In this document: piece after piece, positions 7,535 to 14,715 of the stretch
Position numbering within the stretch: the first letter of the stretch is position 1
Layout of the letters: each line of letters starts with the position of its first letter
From: VXNE01 sp963668365
GTDB taxonomy: Bacteria > Pseudomonadota > Gammaproteobacteria > Pseudomonadales > Azotimanducaceae
Length of the DNA: 64,000 nt
Direction of reading: 5' to 3'
NCBI GenBank assembly: GCA_963668365.1
Contig: OY764266.1
Location: forward strand, 4,402,001-4,466,000
Position numbers and translations under genes: made by a program
The notes under the pieces: generated by a model
Told to the model about the DNA's origin: nothing
The model's input: only the letters and a program-made list of their open reading frames with translations
Database searches by the model: none

Positions 7535-8857
7535 GTGATCGAGATAGTCAAAACCGGCATCGATGCCGACACTGCCGCCGAGCGTGATGAGGGTGTCAGG
7601 ACCGCGGTCGAAGGGATTCTCGCGGACATCGATGCGCGGGGCGACGACGCGGTGCGGGAGTTGTCGGTGAAGTTCGACGACTGGTCGCCAGGCGACTTCA
7701 GGCTCTCCCAGGAAGAGATCGAGGCCTCGGTCGAACGGCTGCCCGCCCAAGCGATCCACGACATCGAATTCGCCCAGGCCCAGGTCCGGCAATTCGCCGA
7801 AGTCCAGAAGGCCGCGCTCGACGACGTCGAAGTGGAAACGCTGCCCGGCGTCGTGCTCGGGCACCGCAACATCCCGGTCAACAGCGTCGGCTGCTACGTG
7901 CCGGGAGGCCGCTACCCGATGGTGGCGTCCGCGCACATGAGCATCGTCACGGCCAAGGTGGCGGGCGTCGGGCGCGTCATCGCCTGCGCGCCGCCCCACG
8001 AGGGCGCGCCGAGCGATGCGATCGTCGCGGCCATGCACCTTGGCGGCGCCGACGAGATCTACTGCCTGGGCGGCGTGCAGGCGGTGGGCGCGATGGCGCT
8101 CGGCTGCGAGAGTATCGAGCCGGTGGACATGCTGGTGGGACCTGGCAACGCATTTGTCGCCGAGGCCAAGCGGCAGTTGTTCGGCCGCGTCGGGATCGAC
8201 CTGCTCGCCGGACCGACCGAGACCCTCATCATCGCCGACGACACCTGCGACGGCGAAATGGCGGCCACCGACCTCCTCGGCCAGGCCGAGCACGGTCCGA
8301 CTTCGCCCGCCGTGCTGCTGACCACGTCCCGAGCGCTGATCGAGGACACTTTGCGCGAGATCGACGCCCAGCTCGAGACCCTGGAGACCGCCGCGGTGGC
8401 GGGCCAGGCATGGCGGGACTACGGGCGGATCATCCTGTGCGACACCGAAGCCGAGATGGTCGAGGAAGCGGACCGCATCGCCAGCGAGCATGTGCAGGTG
8501 ATGACCCGCGACCCGGACTATTTCCTGGAGAACATGACCAACTACGGCTCGCTGTTCCTGGGACCGGAGACCAACGTGGCCTACGGCGACAAGGTCATCG
8601 GCACCAACCATACGCTGCCGACGCGGCTCGCCGCGCGGTACACCGGCGGCCTGTGGGTCGGCAAATTCATCAAGACCGTGACGTGGCAGAAGGTGTCGCC
8701 GCAGGCCACCGCGATGGTCGGCGAGTACTGCTCGCGGCTCTGCGCCCTGGAAGGCTTCGCGGGCCACAAGGCCCAGGCGGACCTGCGCGTCGCCCGCTAC
8801 AGGGGAACCAACGAACCGGCCGGCATGGACCGCGAAGAACGGTCCAGCGGGTCGTGA
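7535..8857 (+). CDS. Histidinol dehydrogenase family protein, sulfopropanediol 3-dehydrogenase (HpsN)-like
   Basis: A 440-residue NAD-dependent alcohol dehydrogenase of the HisD fold. Typical signatures are NSVGCYVPGGRYP (~115), GGADEIYCLGGVQAVGAMA (~170), the nucleotide-binding VGPGNAFVAEAKRQLFG (~200), QAEHGPTSPA (metal/substrate His, ~250) and GTNHTLPT (~350). It is not next to other histidine biosynthesis genes. The C-terminal EYCSRLCALEGFAGHKAQADLRVARY resembles HpsN, which oxidises 2,3-dihydroxypropane-1-sulfonate to sulfolactate, rather than biosynthetic HisD. The substrate remains an inference. The start is a GTG at 7535. The stop overlaps the GTG start of the following SnoaL gene by four bases, so the two are co-translated. 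Confidence 0.8.
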   Translation: MIEIVKTGIDADTAAERDEGVRTAVEGILADIDARGDDAVRELSVKFDDWSPGDFRLSQEEIEASVERLPAQAIHDIEFAQAQVRQFAEVQKAALDDVEVETLPGVVLGHRNIPVNSVGCYVPGGRYPMVASAHMSIVTAKVAGVGRVIACAPPHEGAPSDAIVAAMHLGGADEIYCLGGVQAVGAMALGCESIEPVDMLVGPGNAFVAEAKRQLFGRVGIDLLAGPTETLIIADDTCDGEMAATDLLGQAEHGPTSPAVLLTTSRALIEDTLREIDAQLETLETAAVAGQAWRDYGRIILCDTEAEMVEEADRIASEHVQVMTRDPDYFLENMTNYGSLFLGPETNVAYGDKVIGTNHTLPTRLAARYTGGLWVGKFIKTVTWQKVSPQATAMVGEYCSRLCALEGFAGHKAQADLRVARYRGTNEPAGMDREERSSGS

Positions 8858-9867
8858 GCAGCGACAGGCACCTTCGCAACAAGCGCCAGGCCTACGCAAC
8901 GCTTAAGAATCTGGCGGCGGCGCCGGCGCCGCGGATCGCATCGGTCCTGAAGCGGGCCTACCACGGGGACGCCGACTGGTTCGGTTCGCATCCGCTCAAC
9001 GAACGCCATGGCATCGCCGCGATCGAAGATGTCTGGCGCGGCATGCGCCGGGCGTTCCCGGACATGGAACGTCGCGACAGCATCCTGGTCGGGGGCGCGT
9101 ACAAAGGCGCGGACATGGTGGCCGCCATGGGCCACTACCAGGCGACGTTTGTTGAAGACTGGCTCGGCGTGCCCGCCACCCACGGCGTCGTGCACCTGCG
9201 CTACGGCGAGGTCCACCGGTATGTCGACGGCAGGATCGCGCACACCTACGCCCTCATCGATCTTCTTGACCTCATGCGCCAGGCCAGCGTCTGGCCCCTG
9301 CCCCCGAGCCTCGGGGCCGAGGGCATGTGGCCCGGCCCCGCCCCCGGCGACGGTCTGCGGCTGGTCGCCGGCGATGAACGTGTCGGGGAAGCCTCCCGAG
9401 CCACCGTGCTCGCCATGCACCAGGCGATGTTCGACTTCGACGGCGTCAACCTCGACAGCATGGACCAGGCCAAGTACTGGGCCGAGCACTTCATGTGGTA
9501 TGGCCCCGCGGGCATCGGCGCCTGCCGGGGCATGAGGGGATACCAGGCGCACCACCAGATTCCGTTCCTCACCGCGTTCCCGGACCGCAGCGGCGCCGGG
9601 CACTACGTGTGCATCGGCGACGGCAGCTACGTCGTGACCGGCGGCTGGCCAAGCGTGGTGGCGACCCACACCGGCGGCGGCTGGCTCGGTCTCGCAGCGA
9701 CGAACAAGCCGGTCGGAATGCGCGTGATGGACTTCTACCGGACTGAGAACGGACAAATCACCGAGAACTGGGTGCCGATCGACGTGATCGACGTGCTGCT
9801 GCAGATGGGGACGGACGTCCTGGCGCGGCTCGAGCACCTGCGCGGCAATCCGCGTCACGCGTTGTAG
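8854..9867 (+). CDS. Double SnoaL-like (NTF2 fold) protein, second copy
   Basis: A 337-residue protein with two SnoaL/NTF2-like domains (~25-145 and ~190-325), the second with MFDFDGVNLDSMDQ, FMWYGPAGIGACRG and MDFYRTENGQITENWVPID, the usual final strand and helix. The GTG at 8854 is chosen because it forms a GTGA overlap with the HpsN-like gene. The same frame is open far upstream but only as shadow. It is similar in architecture to the protein at 6218-7216, so the cluster carries two tandem-domain SnoaL proteins flanking one dehydrogenase. It may process or bind the dehydrogenase product. The specific reaction is unknown. Confidence 0.85.
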   Translation: MSSDRHLRNKRQAYATLKNLAAAPAPRIASVLKRAYHGDADWFGSHPLNERHGIAAIEDVWRGMRRAFPDMERRDSILVGGAYKGADMVAAMGHYQATFVEDWLGVPATHGVVHLRYGEVHRYVDGRIAHTYALIDLLDLMRQASVWPLPPSLGAEGMWPGPAPGDGLRLVAGDERVGEASRATVLAMHQAMFDFDGVNLDSMDQAKYWAEHFMWYGPAGIGACRGMRGYQAHHQIPFLTAFPDRSGAGHYVCIGDGSYVVTGGWPSVVATHTGGGWLGLAATNKPVGMRVMDFYRTENGQITENWVPIDVIDVLLQMGTDVLARLEHLRGNPRHAL

Positions 9868-9878
9868 GGCGGCTCTTC

Positions 9879-10913
9879 CTACGTTGCGGCGAGCCGCGCT
9901 CCCGCCGGATTGTCGCCACCGTCGACCGCGTACAACTCGCACGCCTTAGTTGCGCTGTTGCGGAATTGTCGCGGCAGGCTCACGGGAATGGACATGACGT
10001 CGCCAGGCCCGAGTTCGAAATCTACGCCGTCAACCGTCAGGGACAGGGAACCCCGGTGCGCGAACAGCACCTCTTCCTGGGGCCGCGCGTGGACCGTCGT
10101 CTCCGATCCGGGTTGAACGACCACCTTGCGCAACTGGAAGCCGTGGGACCAGTCGAGCTTCCCCGCGCGCATTCCATCCTGCCTCTCGGCACCGATCACC
10201 GGTACCTCTGCGACGTTCCCCGTCGTCAGCAATGACTTCTCGGCAGGTTCGAATTCCGCTCCGCTCACCACGCATTCGCGCAGCGCCGCAGTGTCCATCC
10301 TCCTCAACCGTGCCACGTCCTCTGCCGTCGTGGGCGGCATGATGGCGGCCCCCTCCGGCACGGTCTCGCCACGGGTGAGGTCCACGAGGCTGCCGTCTCG
10401 CAACAGCACGAGGCCGTGGCGCTTCGCCGACTCGAACACGTACGGCGCCCAGGTGACGTGCCCGGGGTCGTCCCCTCCAAGGACCGCGAACAGGAAGCCG
10501 ACGGAGTCGCCGATGTTCTCGAAGCCGCGGAACACGTGGATCGGTATCGAGATGACATCGCCGGGTTCGAGGATGACCTCCGCGGTCTCGGCGTTTTCGC
10601 CGAGATGGAACGCCCAGCGACCGGAGTGCACCACGAACACCTCCGCCGTCTCGTGGCTGTGCTGGGAGTTGACGCAGTTGGGCGGCTGCCGGGCGCCGCC
10701 GATATTGAAGCCGTGGGGAATGTCGATGTGGACGTGCTGGTCGGGGCTCTCGGAAACACCCGGGCCAATAATCGTGAAGTTCTCCTTCCCCTCGCTCCCG
10801 GGCGTGCGCGTGTCGACAAACGCTGTCGTGCAGGGAATGAGATCCGCATAGCGGACGAGGCGAGCGCTTAGCTGGTCGCGCGTCCACATGGAAGCGGTGG
10901 AAGTGTCTGGCAT
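9879..10913 (-). CDS. Bicupin metalloprotein
   Basis: A 344-residue two-cupin protein. The N-terminal cupin (~residues 70-165) has a full motif 1 (NSQHSHETAEVFVVHSG) and motif 2 (LEPGDVISIPIHVFRGFEN), so it can bind a metal through His, His, Glu and His-type ligands. The C-terminal cupin (~250-335) has HARPQEEVLFAHRG and LGPGDVMSIPVSLPRQF, with a reduced ligand set lacking the first His pair and the motif 2 His. Many bicupins are dioxygenases, isomerases or lyases on small acids, and I cannot choose among them. It converges with the SnoaL gene (11-bp gap) and diverges from the symporter across an operator-like site. Confidence 0.82.
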   Translation of the reverse strand: MPDTSTASMWTRDQLSARLVRYADLIPCTTAFVDTRTPGSEGKENFTIIGPGVSESPDQHVHIDIPHGFNIGGARQPPNCVNSQHSHETAEVFVVHSGRWAFHLGENAETAEVILEPGDVISIPIHVFRGFENIGDSVGFLFAVLGGDDPGHVTWAPYVFESAKRHGLVLLRDGSLVDLTRGETVPEGAAIMPPTTAEDVARLRRMDTAALRECVVSGAEFEPAEKSLLTTGNVAEVPVIGAERQDGMRAGKLDWSHGFQLRKVVVQPGSETTVHARPQEEVLFAHRGSLSLTVDGVDFELGPGDVMSIPVSLPRQFRNSATKACELYAVDGGDNPAGARLAAT

Positions 10914-10942
10914 GACATCTTGTCGTGATTGGACGCCGCAAC

Positions 10943-10960
10943 GTACTTCGAATGCAAGTT
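10943..10960 (+). promoter_or_regulatory. Putative operator shared by the catabolic cluster, site 2
   Basis: GTACTTCGAATGCAAGTT, with the imperfect palindrome ACTTCGAATGCAAGT. It lies 30 bases upstream of the bicupin start (minus strand) and 90 upstream of the symporter start (plus strand). It is 16/18 identical to the site at 17333-17350. Confidence 0.55.
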
Positions 10961-11049
10961 TGCGTCAAGAGATGCTACGTTTCCGCACTCAGGTGCTACG
11001 CTGGCGCGGGACACGACGCCCCGGCGGCGTTTCCTCAAGGAGTTTCAGG

Positions 11050-12657
11050 ATGGCCGAATTCGGCGCGCTCAACTGGTCGATACTGGCCGTCTATATCGTC
11101 GGCAACCTGCTGCTCGGCTTTTTCCTGAGCCGGCGCGTGACCCAAGCGGAGGACTTCTACCTCGGCCGGCGGACGATCCCCTGGTGGGTGATCGGCATAT
11201 CCGTAGTGGCGACCTACGTCAGCGCGCTGTCGTTCCTCGGCGGTCCCGCGTGGTCGTATTCCGAGAACCTCGCCGTCATCGCCATCCACCTTAACTATCC
11301 GATCGTGATCTTCATCGTGATCACGATCTTCCTGCCGTTCTTCTTCTCGAGCGGAGTCGCTTCGATCTACGAGTACCAGGAGCGCCGCTTCGGGCCCACC
11401 GCGCGATCCGTCATGTCGGGGGTGTTTCTCGTCTCGCAGGGGCTGACCTCGGCGGCGATCCTGTACGCCACGGCGCTGGTCATCGAGTTCATCACGGGCA
11501 TCGACGTCGTCCACGCGATCCTGATCGTCACTGTCATCGCGCTGGTCTACACGATGATGGGCGGTATGGCCGCAGTGATATGGACCGACGTGATCCAGGC
11601 CGGCGTCCTGTTCGTCGGCGCCGCGATCATCCTGGTGGCGCTTGTCGGCGACCTGCCCTCGCCGATGGTCGAGATGCTCCGCGACCTCAAGGCCGAGGGG
11701 AAGACCACGGCGCTCGACTTTTCCTTCGATTTCACGAAGGAGGCCACCGTCTGGTCGGGCATCATCGCGATGACGCTGTTCCATACGACGGTCTACGGCG
11801 CCAACCAGATGATGGTGCAGCGGACGCTTGCCGCGAAGAACATCGGCGACGCCAAGAAGGCGTACCTCCTGATGGGATTCGCGGCGTTCTTCATCTACTT
11901 CCTGTTCATGTTCCTCGGCACGCTGTTCTACGGCTACTACGAGGGCCGCGCATTCGACAACGGCAACACGATCATCCTCCAGTTCGCCTCCGAACTCGCC
12001 CTGCCGGGACTCATGGGGATCATCACTGCGGCCGTCATCGCCGCGGCGATGTCGAGCCTGGACTCGTCGCTCAACTCGATGGCCACCGTCTCCACAGTGG
12101 ACTTCTACCAGCGCTATTTCCGCCCCGACGCCGACGGCCGGCAGTGCCTGCGGGTCTCGCGGCGCTTCACCCTGCTGTGGGCCGCCGCGATCATCGTCCC
12201 GGCGATCCTCTACGCCGAGAGCGAGGGGTCGATACTGCAGACATTGAGTCGCATCGGCTCCTATTTCGTCGGCGCGAAACTCAGCATGTACGGGCTCGGG
12301 TTCTTCTCCAAGCACGCCACCGAACGGGGCGTGCTGGTCGGCGTGGTGGTCGGTTTCGTCGTCATCTGGGCTGTCGCCAGCCAGACCGACATCTCCTGGC
12401 CGTGGTACTGCCTGATCGGCGGCAGCGTCAACATCGTCGTCTCGATCATCGCGAGCCTGGTCCTCGACGGCAGGCAGGCGGACTACTCGCCGTACACGGT
12501 GCGCGGCCAGCTTCGCCAGTTCGAGGAGGAAGGACGGCCGCTGAAGGAAGGAAACTGGTACGTCGTGCCGGGCAAGGTCGACCCGGTCGCCTACGCGCTG
12601 CTTGGCTTTTTCGTTGTGACCCTGTTGTTGCTGCTGGGGTTCGACATGCTGATCTGA
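11050..12657 (+). CDS. Sodium:solute symporter (SSS family)
   Basis: A 535-residue inner-membrane protein with about 13 hydrophobic segments. SSS family features include the N-terminal AEDFYLGRRTIPWWVIG, the helix TYVSALSFLGGPAWSY (~55-70), TMMGGMAAVIWTDVIQ (~165), and the Na+-site helix MSSLDSSLNSMATVSTVDFYQRY (~335), which is usually the best fingerprint. The ATG at 11050 is preceded by AAGGAG at 11037. In-frame sequence further upstream is not protein-like. Its partner genes suggest import of the substrate used by the HpsN-like, bicupin and SnoaL enzymes. Solute specificity cannot be read from sequence. Confidence 0.92.
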   Translation: MAEFGALNWSILAVYIVGNLLLGFFLSRRVTQAEDFYLGRRTIPWWVIGISVVATYVSALSFLGGPAWSYSENLAVIAIHLNYPIVIFIVITIFLPFFFSSGVASIYEYQERRFGPTARSVMSGVFLVSQGLTSAAILYATALVIEFITGIDVVHAILIVTVIALVYTMMGGMAAVIWTDVIQAGVLFVGAAIILVALVGDLPSPMVEMLRDLKAEGKTTALDFSFDFTKEATVWSGIIAMTLFHTTVYGANQMMVQRTLAAKNIGDAKKAYLLMGFAAFFIYFLFMFLGTLFYGYYEGRAFDNGNTIILQFASELALPGLMGIITAAVIAAAMSSLDSSLNSMATVSTVDFYQRYFRPDADGRQCLRVSRRFTLLWAAAIIVPAILYAESEGSILQTLSRIGSYFVGAKLSMYGLGFFSKHATERGVLVGVVVGFVVIWAVASQTDISWPWYCLIGGSVNIVVSIIASLVLDGRQADYSPYTVRGQLRQFEEEGRPLKEGNWYVVPGKVDPVAYALLGFFVVTLLLLLGFDMLI

Positions 12658-12664
12658 ACCCGCC

Positions 12665-12716
12665 GGGCGGGGGCGAAACACGGCGCTCCCGAAGGGGCCG
12701 TCGGATTTCGTAGCTA
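12665..12716. repeat. Dispersed intergenic repeat, copy C
   Basis: GGGCGGGGGCGAAACACGGC followed by CTCCCGAAGGGG and a segment ending in the stop of the minus-strand TPR gene. It is almost the same as copy A, over 9 kb away, and lies between the convergent ends of the symporter and the TPR-sulfotransferase. A GC stem without a T-run is possible here, so bidirectional termination is conceivable but unproven. Confidence 0.6.
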
Positions 12717-14585
12717 AGCCGCGTCGCCGAGCGCCTCGATCAACGGCCCGAGATGCTTCTCGTAGCGCTTCCATGCCGCCACGGACTCCGTGTAGATCGG
12801 TCGCCGCACCTGGCTCGCGCTCGGGGTCTTGACGAGCCGCTCGGTCTCGTGGAAAGCCAGCACTCCCGGCTCGAAGGGCAGGTCGAGGAAGTCCAGCATG
12901 CGCCGGCTCTGGCTCTCGACGTCCGCCACGGTGTCCTCGTAGCGCACGGTGAGAACGCGTCCCGGAAACAGCGACTTCCAGCGTTCGACGAGGTCGCGGT
13001 GGCGGCGGTAGTACTGGCCCAGCGAGGTCAGCGAGTGCGCGTACGTCTGTTTCTCGTCGAACGGGATCCGGTGGATGGCCCAGCAGTTGGCGACCGCGTC
13101 GCGCCGGCAGTAGATGAAGCGCGCCCGCGGCAGGGCGATGGCCACGAGGCCGATGTATTGGAAGTTGAGCGGCGTCTTGTCGACCATGTAGCGGGCGTCG
13201 AGGTTGCCTGTCGCGTCGGCGTGCCGGGAGACGTAATACTCGCCAAGTTCGCGGAATGACGATGGACTGAGGAGGCCCATGTTGTCCGGGAATTTCTGGC
13301 CTGTCATGTCGCGAACCCGGTGCGCCATGTCGTAGGCGTAGCTCAACTCGCCCGCGCCGGCCACGGCGCTGTGCGTCGCGAGGATCTGCTCGGTCAGACT
13401 GGTTCCGGAGCGGGGCATTCCGACCACGAAAACCATGCGCTCGTCCGGACATCCGGCGTCGAATCCAATCCGCGCCGCCGCCGACTCGGCGCAAGTGTAG
13501 AGGGAGTCGATGTAGTCCGCGGTCTCGGCATCGTCGTAGGGCCGCGCGGCCGCCTTGACGCCATTTCCCTGCGCCAGGTACTCGTAGGCTTCGTCGTATG
13601 CGCCGCGCTGCTCGAGCGCCCGGGCCAGGCCAAATGCCAGGTACATGCGGTCACTGCCGGACAGGTCGCCCCTCTCCCATGCCGAGCGCATGGCGGCCAG
13701 TTCGGCATCGGTGCCGGTGCGACCGTTGATCTGCGCAAGCTGGTAGTGCGCCATCCCCATCGCGGGTGCCGCGTCGATCGCCGCCTGGAAGTGTTTCGCC
13801 GCGCGCGCCCGGTCGCCCGTCTGCTCGCGCAGCACGCCCATCACATGATGCGCCTCGGGGTGCCGCGGTTCCATCGCGAGGACCTTGTCGAGGGTCTCGA
13901 AAGCGTCTTCGGGGGCTTCCATGTCGCGCTGCACGCGGGCCATGTTGATCATGGCCGCGGCGTACTTCGGGCTGAGGGCCGCGGCCTTCTGGTAGTGCGT
14001 GAGGGCGTCCGCGTACTTCGCCTGGTTGAGCAGGATGTCGCCCTTGTTGTTCCAGGCCTGCGCAAGACCGGGATCGAGCTGCAACGCCCGGTCCACGGCC
14101 TGGAGACCGCGCTCCCACCGATCCGATTCGTTCAGCGCGGCGGCCAGGTTGCTCCAGCACTCCGCGAACATGGGTTGCAGCCCGAGCGCGCGCTCGTAGG
14201 TCCGGGCGGCTTCGCGCGGCTGTTCCACGAGGCGCAGCACGTTGCCGAGATTGTTGAGGACGACGGGGTTTCGGGGTTCCAGCCGGATGGACTCCCTGAA
14301 ATGGCGGATGGCGTCCTTCGGCTTCCCCGTGTCCTTGTACGCCAGGCCAATGTTCGCGTGCGCCTGCGGGTCGCTGTCGTCCATCGTCAGCGCCTGCTCG
14401 ATGAACGCGATCGCCTCCTTCGGCCGCGCCGCGTTGACGCAGAGCATGCCGAGAAGATTGAGCGCATGGACGTTGCCGGGGTCGCGGCGGAGGACGTCCC
14501 GATAGAGCTTCTCCGCGCGGGCGAGATCCCCGGACTGCTGCGCCTGGTATCCCGTTTCCAGCGCGCGGATGATCGAATCCAACAT
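12714..14585 (-). CDS. TPR repeat sulfotransferase
   Basis: A 623-residue two-part protein. Residues ~1-300 are about eight tetratricopeptide repeats (pattern A-NIG-AYKDTGKPKDAIRHF and similar). Residues ~375-600 form a PAPS-dependent sulfotransferase domain, with the 5'-phosphosulfate-binding loop GMPRSGTSLTEQIL (~380), the 3'-phosphate-binding YCRRDAVANCWA region (~470) and a C-terminal substrate-gate motif TPSASQVRRPIY. Such fusions are common in marine proteobacteria and presumably sulfate a protein or glycan held by the TPRs. The substrate is unknown. No signal peptide is seen. It is monocistronic, with the repeat block at its 3' end. Confidence 0.9.
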   Translation of the reverse strand: MLDSIIRALETGYQAQQSGDLARAEKLYRDVLRRDPGNVHALNLLGMLCVNAARPKEAIAFIEQALTMDDSDPQAHANIGLAYKDTGKPKDAIRHFRESIRLEPRNPVVLNNLGNVLRLVEQPREAARTYERALGLQPMFAECWSNLAAALNESDRWERGLQAVDRALQLDPGLAQAWNNKGDILLNQAKYADALTHYQKAAALSPKYAAAMINMARVQRDMEAPEDAFETLDKVLAMEPRHPEAHHVMGVLREQTGDRARAAKHFQAAIDAAPAMGMAHYQLAQINGRTGTDAELAAMRSAWERGDLSGSDRMYLAFGLARALEQRGAYDEAYEYLAQGNGVKAAARPYDDAETADYIDSLYTCAESAAARIGFDAGCPDERMVFVVGMPRSGTSLTEQILATHSAVAGAGELSYAYDMAHRVRDMTGQKFPDNMGLLSPSSFRELGEYYVSRHADATGNLDARYMVDKTPLNFQYIGLVAIALPRARFIYCRRDAVANCWAIHRIPFDEKQTYAHSLTSLGQYYRRHRDLVERWKSLFPGRVLTVRYEDTVADVESQSRRMLDFLDLPFEPGVLAFHETERLVKTPSASQVRRPIYTESVAAWKRYEKHLGPLIEALGDAA

Positions 14586-14653
14586 GGCGCCTATGTAACC
14601 CGGTTTCGCCGGAGCGCGCTACCCGGCGGGAAACACCTCCAACAGGAGGCGAC

Positions 14654-14681
14654 AAAAAAGCCCCGGCGAGCGGGGCTTTTT
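14654..14681 (-). terminator. Rho-independent terminator downstream of TonB receptor
   Basis: Read on the minus strand, a GC stem GCCCCG-CTCGC-CGGGGC is followed by a run of six T, with a run of A on the other side, so it could work in both directions. It lies 35 bases beyond the stop of the TonB receptor gene and upstream of the TPR-sulfotransferase start, separating the two genes. Confidence 0.88.
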
Positions 14682-14715
14682 CGTCGATCCGGACCGGCTG
14701 GCCGGCAGCGCGCGG

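Noticed and set aside
7535..8857. Histidine biosynthesis hisD
   Set aside because: No other his gene is adjacent, and the C-terminus and neighbours fit the HpsN-like catabolic branch better.
9868..9878. Terminator between the convergent SnoaL and bicupin genes
   Set aside because: Only a five-base stem (GTAGG/CCTAC) without a T-run can be drawn.
11035..13494. 819-codon open frame on the minus strand
   Set aside because: It is the antisense of the symporter and part of the TPR gene in another frame, with no domain and an Arg/Asp-rich composition.
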